From assembly GCA_964569015.1 (NCBI GenBank), contig CAZMSN010000039.1, positions 1 to 17,677 of the forward strand: DNA of 17,677 nucleotides, in the 5' to 3' direction. The notes below the pieces were generated by a model, which was not told the DNA's origin, searched no databases, and saw only the letters and a list, made by a program, of their open reading frames with translations. Below, one piece after another: positions 7,864-14,521 of this stretch. The translations under genes and the position numbers were made by a program. This DNA is from CAYQEC01 sp964569015. GTDB lineage: Bacteria > Actinomycetota > Acidimicrobiia > Spongiisociales > UBA5794. The stretch's first letter is position 1. Every line of letters starts with the position of its first letter.

Positions 7864-8599
7864 TCAGCCAAATCGCTCGGCGGCGGCCACGGCTGCCCCG
7901 ACGATGCCCGCGTTGTTGCGATGCTCGGCGGCGACGACGGGCGCACTCGTCTCGAAAAACTCCTCGAACTCGTCGAACCGCTTGCTGATCCCTCCACCGA
8001 CGATGAAGAGGCTGGGCGAGAGGATCCGCTCGAGGTGCGCCAGGTACTCGGCAACTCGACCGGCCCACCAGTCGAGGCGCATCGCGTCGCGCTCGACGAG
8101 ACGCGCCGCCGCATAGTCCTCGGCATCCATGCCTCGAAACTCCAAGTGCCCGAGCTCAGTGTTGGGAACCAGCTGTCCCTCGTTGAACACGGCGCTGCCG
8201 ATTCCCGTGCCAAAGGTGAGCAGCAGCACGACCCCCTTCGCTCCACGGCCCGCTCCGAGTCGCATCTCCGCCAGGCCGGCGGCATCGGCGTCGTTGATGA
8301 GCACGACATCCCGCTTGATCCGCTTCTGGATCGCCTTCTCGCCATTGACCCCGATCCAGCTGTCGTCGATGTTGGCGGCCGACTTCACCACGCCCTCCTC
8401 GACGACTGAGGGAAGCGTGCAACCCACCGGTCCTTCCCATCCGGATGCATCGACCAGCTCCGCGACTACCTCGATCATCGTGTCGGGCACTGCCGGCTGT
8501 GGCGTGGCGATCCGTTTTCGCTTGGCCAGCAGCGAACCGGTCGCTGTGTCGACGGGGGCGCCCTTGATGCCCGAGCCGCCGATGTCGATTCCGAACCCG
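7864..8599 (-). CDS. ppgK: Polyphosphate glucokinase, N-terminus lost in gap
   Basis: A ROK-family kinase matching actinobacterial polyphosphate glucokinase, which phosphorylates glucose to glucose-6-phosphate using polyphosphate (often also ATP). The visible part begins GFGIDIGGSGIKGAPVD, the phosphate-donor loop that in homologues is very near the N-terminus, so few residues should be missing. Further blocks are SWIGVNGE, LINDADAAGLAE with the catalytic aspartate, LLTFGTGIGSAVF, LVPNTELGHLEF (the family version of the ROK EhGH glucose-binding region), and IVGGGISKRFD. There are 244 residues plus stop, near full length. PpgK proteins lack the DNA-binding domain and zinc cluster of ROK regulators, as here. 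Followed 11 bases later by the lipase-like hydrolase. Confidence 0.92.
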
Positions 8600-8699
8600 N
8601 NNNNNNNNNNNNNNNNNNNNNNNNNNNNNNNNNNNNNNNNNNNNNNNNNNNNNNNNNNNNNNNNNNNNNNNNNNNNNNNNNNNNNNNNNNNNNNNNNNN
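8600..8699. other. Scaffold gap (100 N)
   Basis: A 100-N placeholder. The flanks require about 50 missing GcvT residues plus the first codons of ppgK, so the real gap is probably 150-300 bases. I see no repeat shared between the two contig ends here. Confidence 0.95.
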
Positions 8700-9643
8700 A
8701 GCCCGACACCGTGGCCCAGGACCGGGCTGAAGTTCCCCGAGGTCACGACTCCCGTTGAAGAGCCCGCTCGCAGCCGGTATCCGTGGCGAGGGACTCGCCG
8801 ATCCCGTGTGCAGAAACCGATGAGGCGCCGCCCGATGCCGTCGGCCCGTTGGGAGACGAGAGCGCGCTTCCCAACGAACTCGTGATCCCAGGCGACCACC
8901 CACTGCAGACCCGCCTCCAGCGGCGTGGTTGTGGGGTCGAGGTCCTGTCCCCACAGGGGATACCCCATCTCCAGCCGGAGAGTGTCCCGCGCGCCCAATC
9001 CGCACGGGGTGGCTCCGGCCCCTACGAGCGCTTCGAAGAGCCCCGGTGCCGCCTCAGCCGGAACACAGATCTCGGCGCCCCGCTCGCCGGTGTATCCCGT
9101 GCCGGCGGCAACGAACGGGGCTTTTCCAAAGGTGCCGGATGCGAGCCGGAATCGTCCGGGAACCGTTCCGATGACCTGTTCGACGACACGTGGCGATTCG
9201 GGTCCTTGCACCGCCAGCATCACTGATTCGGCGCGGAGCGGCTCGATCTCGACGCCGTCGACGGAAGCGGCTCGAAACGCTGCCATGATCGCGTCATAGT
9301 TCGCTCCGTTGGGCAGAACCCAAAAGGTGGAATCGTGCAGCCACCAGACGATGAGGTCGTCCTCGACCCCTCCAGCCTCGTTGAGTGCCATCGAGTACTG
9401 GGCCCTACCGGAACCGAGTTCGCCGATGTCGTTGCACAGTTGCGACCGTAGGAGTTCCCTGGCGCCCGGCCCCGTCACCCGGAAGCGGCCGAGATGGCTG
9501 ACGTCGAAGACGCCAACCGCCTCGCGCACTGCCTGATGCTCTGCGATCACGCCCGCGTATTGCAGCGGCATCTCCCAGTCGCCGAATCGTGTGAAACGGG
9601 CACCGAGCGCTTCATGGAGTGGTCGCAGTGGAGTCTGTTCCAT
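8700..9643 (-). CDS. gcvT: Aminomethyltransferase (glycine cleavage T protein), C-terminus lost in gap
   Basis: The T protein transfers the aminomethyl one-carbon unit from lipoyl-GcvH to tetrahydrofolate and releases ammonia. 314 residues are visible of a usual 360-370. Family blocks are TPLRPLHEALGARFTRFGDWEMPLQYAG, VGVFDVSHLGRFRVTGPGA, GGVEDDLIVWWL containing the conserved folate-site aspartate, LAVQGPESPRVVEQV, TGYTGERGAEICV, GLGARDTLRLEMGYPLWGQDLDPTTTPLEAGLQW and VTSGNFSPVLGHGVG. Two adjacent ATGs (9646, 9643) could start it; I use 9643. The leader is only about 30 bases, too short for a glycine riboswitch. gcvH lies upstream in the same gene series; the P protein is not in the window. 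Confidence 0.93.
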
Positions 9644-9677
9644 CATCGACGTGTCCGTGTTCGCCCTGCCGCTCCGC

Positions 9678-10133
9678 TCAGCCTACCGCCGCCTCGCCGT
9701 CGGCATCGTCGCTCAGGTCCACCACCCGGGGCGGACCTGGGATACGAGTCGGCGCCGCCGGCAGTTCCTGGTCCTCCGGCTCGGCCAACCCGTACTTGAT
9801 GAGGAGATGGAGGTAATCCCGCTGGTAGAAGATCCGGCAGCGAACGTCCGGGTACAGAGCCCGAAGCCGTCGCACCTTGCGATTCTTCTTCGTCACGAGG
9901 CGCTGATTCATCGTGGTGATCTCGATGAAGATGTCCTCGTCCGGGAGGTAGAAGTCGGGGCGGAAGAACTTCGCCGGCGTGCCATCGGGCTCGAACTCGA
10001 TGGCGAACTCGCGGGGTTCGAACTCCCACGGAATGTCATAGAAGTCGAGCAACCGCGCGAACTGGCGCTCACTCTCATGGGCGAACTCGACAAGGTCCGC
10101 CGGCTCAGCCTCGAAATCGCTCGACGTGGTCAG
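9678..10133 (-). CDS. Conserved protein resembling PD-(D/E)xK nuclease-type domains; probable CTG start
   Basis: A 151-residue soluble protein without an assigned function. Its core runs from HESERQFARLLDFYDIPWEFEP (about 19-40) through FRPDFYLPDEDIFIEITTMNQ (57-76) and TKKNRKVRRLRALYPDV (81-97) to FYQRDYLHLLIKYGL (102-116). Glu22, Asp60, Glu71 and the lysines at 82-83 are placed like a PD-(D/E)xK-type nuclease core, but ExT replaces ExK, so catalysis is unproven. I recall similar unnamed actinobacterial proteins with ELTTM..LVTKKNRKVR near hypoxanthine phosphoribosyltransferase genes, as here. No ATG, GTG or TTG lies before the conserved core in frame after the upstream MerR domain. CTG at 10133-10131, overlapping the MerR stop as CTGA and ten bases after GGAGG, is the best start. 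Confidence 0.72.
   Translation of the reverse strand: MTTSSDFEAEPADLVEFAHESERQFARLLDFYDIPWEFEPREFAIEFEPDGTPAKFFRPDFYLPDEDIFIEITTMNQRLVTKKNRKVRRLRALYPDVRCRIFYQRDYLHLLIKYGLAEPEDQELPAAPTRIPGPPRVVDLSDDADGEAAVG
9680..9685 (-). promoter_or_regulatory. Putative -10 (TAGGCT) for gcvT
   Basis: TAGGCT on the minus strand overlaps the last codons of the upstream nuclease-like gene (stop at 9678-9680), 33 bases before the gcvT ATG at 9646. It would give a leader of roughly 26 bases. No clear -35. Confidence 0.4.
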
Positions 10134-10630
10134 TTGGCTCGCGCCTCCGATACGGTCGTGCGTCGTGCAGACTCGGCCGGCTCCGGGAACAGCCGGAGAA
10201 TCTCGCCTTCGAGTTCCGCCTGCACCGGTCCCACCGCGATCCCGAAAACACCTTGGCCACGCTGGAAGACGTCGACCACCTCGTCTGCGCTGCGCGCCGC
10301 GTAGATCGTGGCTCCATCCGACAGCAGCGTGACGTCGCCCAAGGGGTTGTTGCTCTGCAATTGCTCGCGCAGGATGTCCATCGCGCTGCGGATCTTCTTC
10401 AGACTCATTCCGGCGTCGAGCAGCCGCTTGACGACCTTGAGCTGCACGATGTCGCTGAACGCATACTTCCGCTGGCTTCCCGAGCCTCGCGCCGTCTGGA
10501 TCGACGGCCGGATCAACCCGGTGCGAGCCCAGTAGTCGAGCTGGCGGTAGCTGATTCCGACCAGATTGCACACCTGCGGGGCTCGATAGCCCTCGCTCTG
10601 CCCCCGGTCGACCCCTACCTGCTGCACCAC
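10130..10630 (-). CDS. MerR-family regulator, Rv1830 (ResR/McdR) type
   Basis: A 166-residue MerR-family DNA-binding protein. The winged helix is at about residues 14-80 (GYRAPQVCNLVGISYRQLDYWARTGLIRPSI, then GSGSQRKYAFSDIVQLKVVKRLLDAGMSLKKIRSAMDILRE). The C-terminal half has LLSDGATIYAARSADEVVDVFQRGQGVFGIAV, a region diagnostic of the actinobacterial orthologue known in M. tuberculosis as Rv1830. That protein has been linked to control of cell growth and division; function here is inferred by orthology. GTG at 10630 is set by AAAAGGAGG seven bases upstream. The 132-base upstream region holds a consensus-like promoter, a dyad and a perfect DnaA box. It overlaps the next gene by four bases. 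Confidence 0.9.
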   Translation of the reverse strand: MVQQVGVDRGQSEGYRAPQVCNLVGISYRQLDYWARTGLIRPSIQTARGSGSQRKYAFSDIVQLKVVKRLLDAGMSLKKIRSAMDILREQLQSNNPLGDVTLLSDGATIYAARSADEVVDVFQRGQGVFGIAVGPVQAELEGEILRLFPEPAESARRTTVSEARAN

Positions 10631-10666
10631 GGCGAGCCTCCTTTTCGTTGTCGTAGCTTACACCGA

Positions 10667-10690
10667 CGTAATTCCGCCCGCCGAACTACG
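10667..10690. promoter_or_regulatory. Imperfect palindrome in the leader of the second MerR gene
   Basis: CGTAATTC (10667-10674) and GAACTACG (10683-10690) are inverted repeats matching at seven of eight positions across an eight-base spacer. The dyad lies just downstream of the predicted transcription start. It could be an operator, possibly for autoregulation, which is inference. Confidence 0.35.
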
Positions 10691-10696
10691 AGCGTG

Positions 10697-10726
10697 AAGT
10701 TACCGAGGCCGCGGCAGATTTGTCAA
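10697..10726 (-). promoter_or_regulatory. Promoter of the second MerR gene: TTGACA, 18-base spacer, TAACTT
   Basis: On the minus strand, TTGACA (10726-10721) is followed by an 18-base spacer and TAACTT (10702-10697). This is the best -35/-10 match in the window. The slightly long spacer contains the palindrome GCCGCGGC, reminiscent of MerR-controlled promoters. Transcription would begin near 10690, giving a leader of about 60 bases with a strong ribosome site. Confidence 0.6.
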
Positions 10727-10732
10727 CAACCC

Positions 10733-10741
10733 TGTGGATAA
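10733..10741 (-). promoter_or_regulatory. Perfect DnaA-box match (TTATCCACA)
   Basis: TTATCCACA on the minus strand matches the canonical DnaA box and ends six bases upstream of the TTGACA -35 of the second MerR gene. It stands alone in the intergenic region, so it is a candidate regulatory or titration site and not an origin. Confidence 0.5.
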
Positions 10742-10762
10742 GCGCGCCCGGGCGCCGCCATC

Positions 10763-11257
10763 TCAGGACGTCTCGGGCCCGAAGTCCTCGGGGCGCACCT
10801 CGTCGAGGAACTCACGGAACCGCTCGATCTCCTGCTCCTCGTCGCCCTCTTCCTTGATGACGACTCCGGCCTCGTCCAGCACGCTCCGGTCGGCGAAGAG
10901 GGGAGCTTCCGTGCGAGCCGCCAAGGCGATGGCGTCAGAAGGACGCGACGAGACCCGCACCTCTCCCCCGTCGCGGGTCAGCACCAGGTCGGCATAGAAG
11001 GTTCCCTCGGTGAGGGCGGTCACCTCGACGCGGCTGACAGACGCGCCGAGGGACTCCGCAACGCACTTCAGCAGATCGTGGGTCATCGGGCGCTGGGGCT
11101 CGATGCCTTCGAGAGCGAGTGCGATCGCGGTCGCTTCGGCCGTCCCGATCCAGATGGGGAGGTAGCGAGCTCCGCCGGTCTCACGAAGCAGCAAAATCGG
11201 GATGTTCGTCGGTAGCTCGATCCGGACGCCGACCAGCTCCATGGGCACTTGGTCCAT
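10763..11257 (-). CDS. Bifunctional nuclease (DUF151) family protein
   Basis: A 164-residue DUF151/BFN-domain protein, the same length as M. tuberculosis Rv1829. Diagnostic blocks are MELVGVRIELPTNIPILLLRE, YLPIWIGTAEATAIALALEG, RPMTHDLLKCVAESLGASVSRVEVTAL, GTFYADLVL and VSSRPSDAIALAARTEAPLFADRSVLDEAGV. An acidic tail (EEGDEEQEIERFREFLDEV) follows. Plant members have DNase and RNase activity; the bacterial role is not settled. The ATG at 11257 has no near Shine-Dalgarno site, but TAGGCT lies exactly six bases upstream, right after the hypoxanthine phosphoribosyltransferase stop, so a leaderless message is likely in addition to any read-through. It sits between two MerR genes as in mycobacteria, except that two extra genes are inserted upstream. 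Confidence 0.92.
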   Translation of the reverse strand: MDQVPMELVGVRIELPTNIPILLLRETGGARYLPIWIGTAEATAIALALEGIEPQRPMTHDLLKCVAESLGASVSRVEVTALTEGTFYADLVLTRDGGEVRVSSRPSDAIALAARTEAPLFADRSVLDEAGVVIKEEGDEEQEIERFREFLDEVRPEDFGPETS

Positions 11258-11263
11258 GCAGTC

Positions 11264-11269
11264 AGCCTA
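11264..11269 (-). promoter_or_regulatory. Putative -10 (TAGGCT) for leaderless bifunctional nuclease mRNA
   Basis: TAGGCT on the minus strand begins directly after the TGA of the upstream gene and is followed by six bases and ATG (11257). This is the same hexamer and spacing as at the adenosine deaminase gene. Confidence 0.55.
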
Positions 11270-11866
11270 TCACCGGCCTCCTCCTTCGGTCCCCGCCCCG
11301 TTACGGAGACTGAAGCCCACACCGGCGAACGAATCCGGCTCATCGGCCAAGCTGCCGAGGTCCATCACCGCCCACAGCGAACGAACGTTTCGGTAGCGGC
11401 CGGCCCAGTCGAGCCCGTAGCCGAGCAGGAACTCATCGCCGACCTCGAAGCCCCGATACTCCACCGGGACGTCGACAATGCGCCGCGTCACCTTGTCGAG
11501 CAGAGCGACCGTGGCGAGGCTCGCCACCCCGCGCACCTCCACCACCCTACGAAGGGTGGCCAGCGTCAGGCCGGTATCGACGATGTCCTCGACGATGACG
11601 ACGTCACGGCCCTCGAGTGAGATCTCGGTGTCCATCGCGATGCCCACTCTGCCCTCGGTTCCGAAACGGGTGAGCGCCAGGAAATCGATCTCGACCGGGA
11701 GATCGATCTCTCGGACCAGGTCCGCCAGGAACGGCACACACCCGCTCAAGACCCCGACGAGCACAGGCTCGCGGTCGGCGTAGTCGCTGCTGAGCTCCTC
11801 GGCGAGGCCCACGACCCGCCGCTGCAATGCGTCCTCCGTCACCACCTCGACGAAGTCGTCCGTCAC
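11270..11866 (-). CDS. hpt: Hypoxanthine phosphoribosyltransferase
   Basis: Converts hypoxanthine (and often guanine) plus PRPP to the nucleotide in purine salvage. 198 residues, slightly longer than the usual 175-190 because of a C-terminal extension rich in Gly/Ser. Family blocks are EPVLVGVLSGCVPFLADLVREI (34-54, the L-x-G PPi loop region), DFLALTRFGTEGRVGIAMD (61-79) and VVIVEDIVDTGLTL (89-102), the PRPP-binding loop. The common SSYG of the flexible loop reads TRFG here. Start is GTG at 11866, overlapping the carboxypeptidase stop as GTGA with GGAGGA six bases upstream, so translation is probably coupled. Its product inosinate links with the inosine made by the adenosine deaminase elsewhere in the window. 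Confidence 0.93.
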   Translation of the reverse strand: MTDDFVEVVTEDALQRRVVGLAEELSSDYADREPVLVGVLSGCVPFLADLVREIDLPVEIDFLALTRFGTEGRVGIAMDTEISLEGRDVVIVEDIVDTGLTLATLRRVVEVRGVASLATVALLDKVTRRIVDVPVEYRGFEVGDEFLLGYGLDWAGRYRNVRSLWAVMDLGSLADEPDSFAGVGFSLRNGAGTEGGGR

Positions 11867-12909
11867 CCGGATCCTCCGAGAATCACAGGCAGGGCGTCGC
11901 GCAGCCACTCGCGGATCGCCAGGGCCCCTCCGGTCTCTGCCGCCGGAGTCACGGCCGATCTCCCGTCTGGCAAGGGCGCCACCGTCGCCACTTGGGTTCG
12001 CACATCGTCGGGGAGCCGGGCCGTGCCCGAGCCGAGGCCGCCGCCTCCCTCTTCCTCGAGCAGCGGCACAAGAAGCCGGTCGTACAGCGACCGGCTGCGG
12101 TAGCCCCAGTCCAGCAGCTCTCGACTGTCCGCAAAATGGTCCTCGCTGCCCATGACCACCGCCACCAAGGTGCGGCCGTTGCGCTCCAGCACGGAGACCA
12201 GGACCCGGCCTGCGTCTCCGGTGTAGCCCGTCTTCATCCCTGCGATGCCCGGATATCGTCCCAGCAAGGCGTTCGTGTTGTGGACGATGCGGGCCGCCCC
12301 GACAGGGCTCTCCTTGAACTTGACGAGCCTCGTGCGCACCATCTGCGCCAACACCGGATCCGCCAGAACGGCCCGGGCGATCACCACCAAGTCCGCCGCC
12401 GACGCGTAGTGATCGAACGCGTCCAAGCCGTGGGGATTGGCGAAGTGCGAGTGCTCCAGGCCCAGCTCCGTGGCCTTGGCGTTCATCAGAACCACAAAAT
12501 CCGAGACCGAGCCGGCCACATGCTCGGCGAGAGCCATGGCGGCGTCGTTGGCGGATCGCACCAGCACCGCCGTCAACAGATCTTGCACGCTCCACGCTTC
12601 ACCCTCGACGAGGCCGATCTCGGACTCCCCCACCCCGACGGCGGTGGCAGAGATGCGCACCCGATCATCGAGTTCCGCCCTGTCGCGCACCACCAGGGCC
12701 GTCATCAGCTTGGTGACCGAGGCCATCGGTCGTTCCTCGTCGGCGTTGAACTCGCCGAGGACTACATCCGAGTCCACGTCGTAGACGATCCAGGCTTGCG
12801 CGGTCAGCTCAGGGGGATCGGGTACCGGCACCGGGTACGGGGCCGGCACCGTGCCCACCACCCCGAGGCCCAGGATGCCTGCTGACAGGAGGACACTGCA
12901 TCGGTGCAT
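11863..12909 (-). CDS. D-alanyl-D-alanine carboxypeptidase (S11 family, DacF-like)
   Basis: A penicillin-binding-protein-type carboxypeptidase that trims the terminal D-Ala of peptidoglycan stem peptides. 348 residues. A hydrophobic N-terminal segment (residues 5-22) is a signal peptide or anchor and is followed by a proline-rich linker. The three active-site motifs are present and well spaced: S64-V-T-K67, S119-A-N121 and K226-T-G228. The C-terminal region (about 290-348) is low-complexity and carries no clear second membrane segment. ATG at 12909 overlaps the MerR stop as TGATG with GGAG five bases upstream; GTG at 12912 is an alternative. The gene and hpt are inserted between two members of a cluster that are neighbours in mycobacteria. 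Confidence 0.92.
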   Translation of the reverse strand: MHRCSVLLSAGILGLGVVGTVPAPYPVPVPDPPELTAQAWIVYDVDSDVVLGEFNADEERPMASVTKLMTALVVRDRAELDDRVRISATAVGVGESEIGLVEGEAWSVQDLLTAVLVRSANDAAMALAEHVAGSVSDFVVLMNAKATELGLEHSHFANPHGLDAFDHYASAADLVVIARAVLADPVLAQMVRTRLVKFKESPVGAARIVHNTNALLGRYPGIAGMKTGYTGDAGRVLVSVLERNGRTLVAVVMGSEDHFADSRELLDWGYRSRSLYDRLLVPLLEEEGGGGLGSGTARLPDDVRTQVATVAPLPDGRSAVTPAAETGGALAIREWLRDALPVILGGSG

Positions 12910-13634
12910 CACTGCTCCAGGAGCTTGCGCAACCGAGCGCGTACGAGATTCTGCTCAAGCTGGGTTCCGGCCTGGGCTCCGTCGGCCAGGATCTCGGCCG
13001 CACGACGCCGATTGGTCGGATTGCGGTGACGCAGCAAGGGGGTCACGAGCTGGCTCAGCAGGTCGATCTCCCGATCGGCGGCGAGGCGGAGGGCGCGGAT
13101 GTGTCGACCTTCGAGTCCAAGGGAGTAGAGACGAGCAGCGGCGCGCGAGATCGCCAGATCCTCGTCCCGATAAACGTGCCGTCCATCCTGCAGCTCCATC
13201 GGAGTGAGAACGCCCTGCGCAACGAGGTCGTCGATCTGGCGCCGTGTCAACCCGCTGGTCCGGGAGAGCTCCTCGACACTCAGGGAAACGCCCGTGCTCG
13301 AGAAGTAGGCTTCCGGCGGCGGCCCCGCCTCGAGGATCGGCTTGGGCTCCTCCCCTCGCTCCCACGAAGTCAGTTTCGACTTGATCACCTTGAGCGGCAG
13401 GAAGTGATCCCGCTGCTCGCGGAGGATGTAGCGGACACGGCGCAGGTCGTCCTCGGAGAACATGCGATAGCCGGACTGGCTCCTCTTCGGCTCGATGAGG
13501 CCCTGGCCTTCGAGGAATCGAATCTTGGACACCGTCAGCTCGGGGAACTCCTCGCGCAGCAGGTTGATGGCCTCACCGATGCTGCGGGTCCGGTGTTCGG
13601 CGATCTCGATCGGAAGCGTGTCCGGCTCAGGCAT
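12909..13634 (-). CDS. MerR-family regulator, Rv1828 type
   Basis: A 241-residue MerR-family regulator. The N-terminal winged helix covers about residues 16-85: SIGEAINLLREEFPELTVSKIRFLEGQGLIEPKRSQSGYRMFSEDDLRRVRYILREQRDHFLPLKVIKSKL. This matches the actinobacterial Rv1828 group, including the diagnostic SKIRFLE and QRDHxLPLKVI blocks. A second helix-turn-helix-like segment (SVEELSRTSGLTRRQIDDLVAQGVL, about 118-142) and a helical C-terminal part follow. Targets are not known from sequence. The ATG at 13634 lies inside the end of the FHA gene (eight-base overlap), with GTGGGAG adjacent, and the stop overlaps the carboxypeptidase start, so the three genes form a tight translationally coupled set. 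Confidence 0.92.
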   Translation of the reverse strand: MPEPDTLPIEIAEHRTRSIGEAINLLREEFPELTVSKIRFLEGQGLIEPKRSQSGYRMFSEDDLRRVRYILREQRDHFLPLKVIKSKLTSWERGEEPKPILEAGPPPEAYFSSTGVSLSVEELSRTSGLTRRQIDDLVAQGVLTPMELQDGRHVYRDEDLAISRAAARLYSLGLEGRHIRALRLAADREIDLLSQLVTPLLRHRNPTNRRRAAEILADGAQAGTQLEQNLVRARLRKLLEQ

Positions 13635-14061
13635 CTCCCACCACCACCACCAGATGGAACTTGCCGATGATCACCTCGTCACCCGGATTCAACCTTGCCC
13701 GATCCAGCCGCTGCAGGTTGACGTAGGTGCCGTTGGTGGAGCCGAGGTCCTCGACCGTGAGTCCCTCGTCATCGACCGTGAATCTGGCGTGGTGGCGTGA
13801 CACCGTCACGTCGCCCAGGAAGATATCGGCGTCTTCGGTCCGTCCTGCGACGGTCGTCCCGTTGCCGAGCACATAGGTGAGTCCGGCCTGAGGGCCGCGT
13901 TCGAACACGAGTGCGTAGCGAAACGCCCCTGCCAACATGCCGATGGATGGCGCAGGCCTCTCTTCCTCCGGAGCGGGCCGGTAGAAGATGGTGGCGTCGT
14001 GATCATCACCCAGCGAGGCGCCGTCGTCGGACGTCACGCCGGGCCGCTGTGTGCCGGACAT
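13627..14061 (-). CDS. FHA-domain protein, GarA/OdhI-like
   Basis: 144 residues with a C-terminal forkhead-associated domain (about 70-140). GTTVAGRTEDADIFLGD, SRHHARF, and DLGSTNGTYVNLQRL contain the phosphothreonine-binding Arg, Ser, His and Asn-Gly. The position beside gcvH and the Rv1828-type MerR matches M. tuberculosis GarA, which inhibits 2-oxoglutarate dehydrogenase and controls glutamate metabolism until a kinase phosphorylates its N-terminal ETTS motif. Here the N-terminal tail has DATIFYRPAP, with a single threonine where GarA has two, so a kinase-controlled switch is plausible but unproven. ATG at 14061 is chosen over an upstream in-frame start at 14088: TATCAT lies exactly six bases before it, indicating a leaderless message. 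Confidence 0.88.
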   Translation of the reverse strand: MSGTQRPGVTSDDGASLGDDHDATIFYRPAPEEERPAPSIGMLAGAFRYALVFERGPQAGLTYVLGNGTTVAGRTEDADIFLGDVTVSRHHARFTVDDEGLTVEDLGSTNGTYVNLQRLDRARLNPGDEVIIGKFHLVVVVGDA

Positions 14062-14067
14062 ATTTCC

Positions 14068-14073
14068 ATGATA
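14068..14073 (-). promoter_or_regulatory. Putative -10 (TATCAT) for leaderless FHA-gene mRNA
   Basis: TATCAT on the minus strand is followed by six bases and the ATG at 14061. It would let the FHA-merR-dac-hpt set be expressed separately from pgsA-gcvH. Confidence 0.5.
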
Positions 14074-14112
14074 GTCGCAAAGTCTCAACTTGCCGTTGAG
14101 GCTTGCCGCTTG

Positions 14113-14493
14113 CTACTCGATGAACACCCGGTAGGCGGCGGCGTCCATGAGGTCGTCGAGAGTCGTGTCCTCCTCCGGATCGATCACCACGAACCAGCCG
14201 TCGCCGTATGGATCGTGATTGATCACCTCCGGGCCATCCTCCAGCAGCTCGTTCACGAGGCGAATCGTCCCCGACACCGGGCTGTACACGTCGGATACTG
14301 ACTTGGTCGACTCCACCTCGGCGAAGGGCTCGCCCGGGGCGACTTCGTCTCCCACCTCGGGCAGGTCGACGAACACAACGTCTCCCAGGGCATCCTGGGC
14401 GTAGTCGGTGATCCCGACGCGGATCCCCCCGTCGTCTTCGAGACGAGCCCACTCGTGATTGTCGCTGTACCGCAGCTGTTCTGGGGTCTTCAC
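14113..14493 (-). CDS. gcvH: Glycine cleavage system H protein
   Basis: The lipoyl carrier that shuttles the aminomethyl group between the P, T and L proteins. 126 residues, the usual size. RYSDNHEWARLEDDGGIRVGITDYAQDALGDVVFVDLPEVGDEV is followed by EVESTKSVSDVYSPVSG, whose lysine (about residue 63) is the lipoylation site, then NELLEDGPEVINHDPYGDGWFVVI. GTG at 14493 with GGGAGG close upstream gives the normal N-terminus; an ATG at 14553 would overlap the preceding phosphatidyltransferase gene and add residues not seen in the family. It lies 28 bases after that gene and is probably co-transcribed with it. Confidence 0.95.
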   Translation of the reverse strand: MKTPEQLRYSDNHEWARLEDDGGIRVGITDYAQDALGDVVFVDLPEVGDEVAPGEPFAEVESTKSVSDVYSPVSGTIRLVNELLEDGPEVINHDPYGDGWFVVIDPEEDTTLDDLMDAAAYRVFIE

Positions 14494-14521
14494 GGCGCCT
14501 CCCGTCGATATCGCCGTGAGC

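Noticed and set aside
9644..9680. Glycine riboswitch before gcvT (or before gcvH)
   Set aside because: Only about 33 bases separate the upstream gene from gcvT and 28 separate pgsA-type from gcvH, far too little for a glycine aptamer.
10631..10762. Replication origin
   Set aside because: Only one DnaA box, no AT-rich unwinding region, and no dnaA/dnaN/gyrB neighbours.
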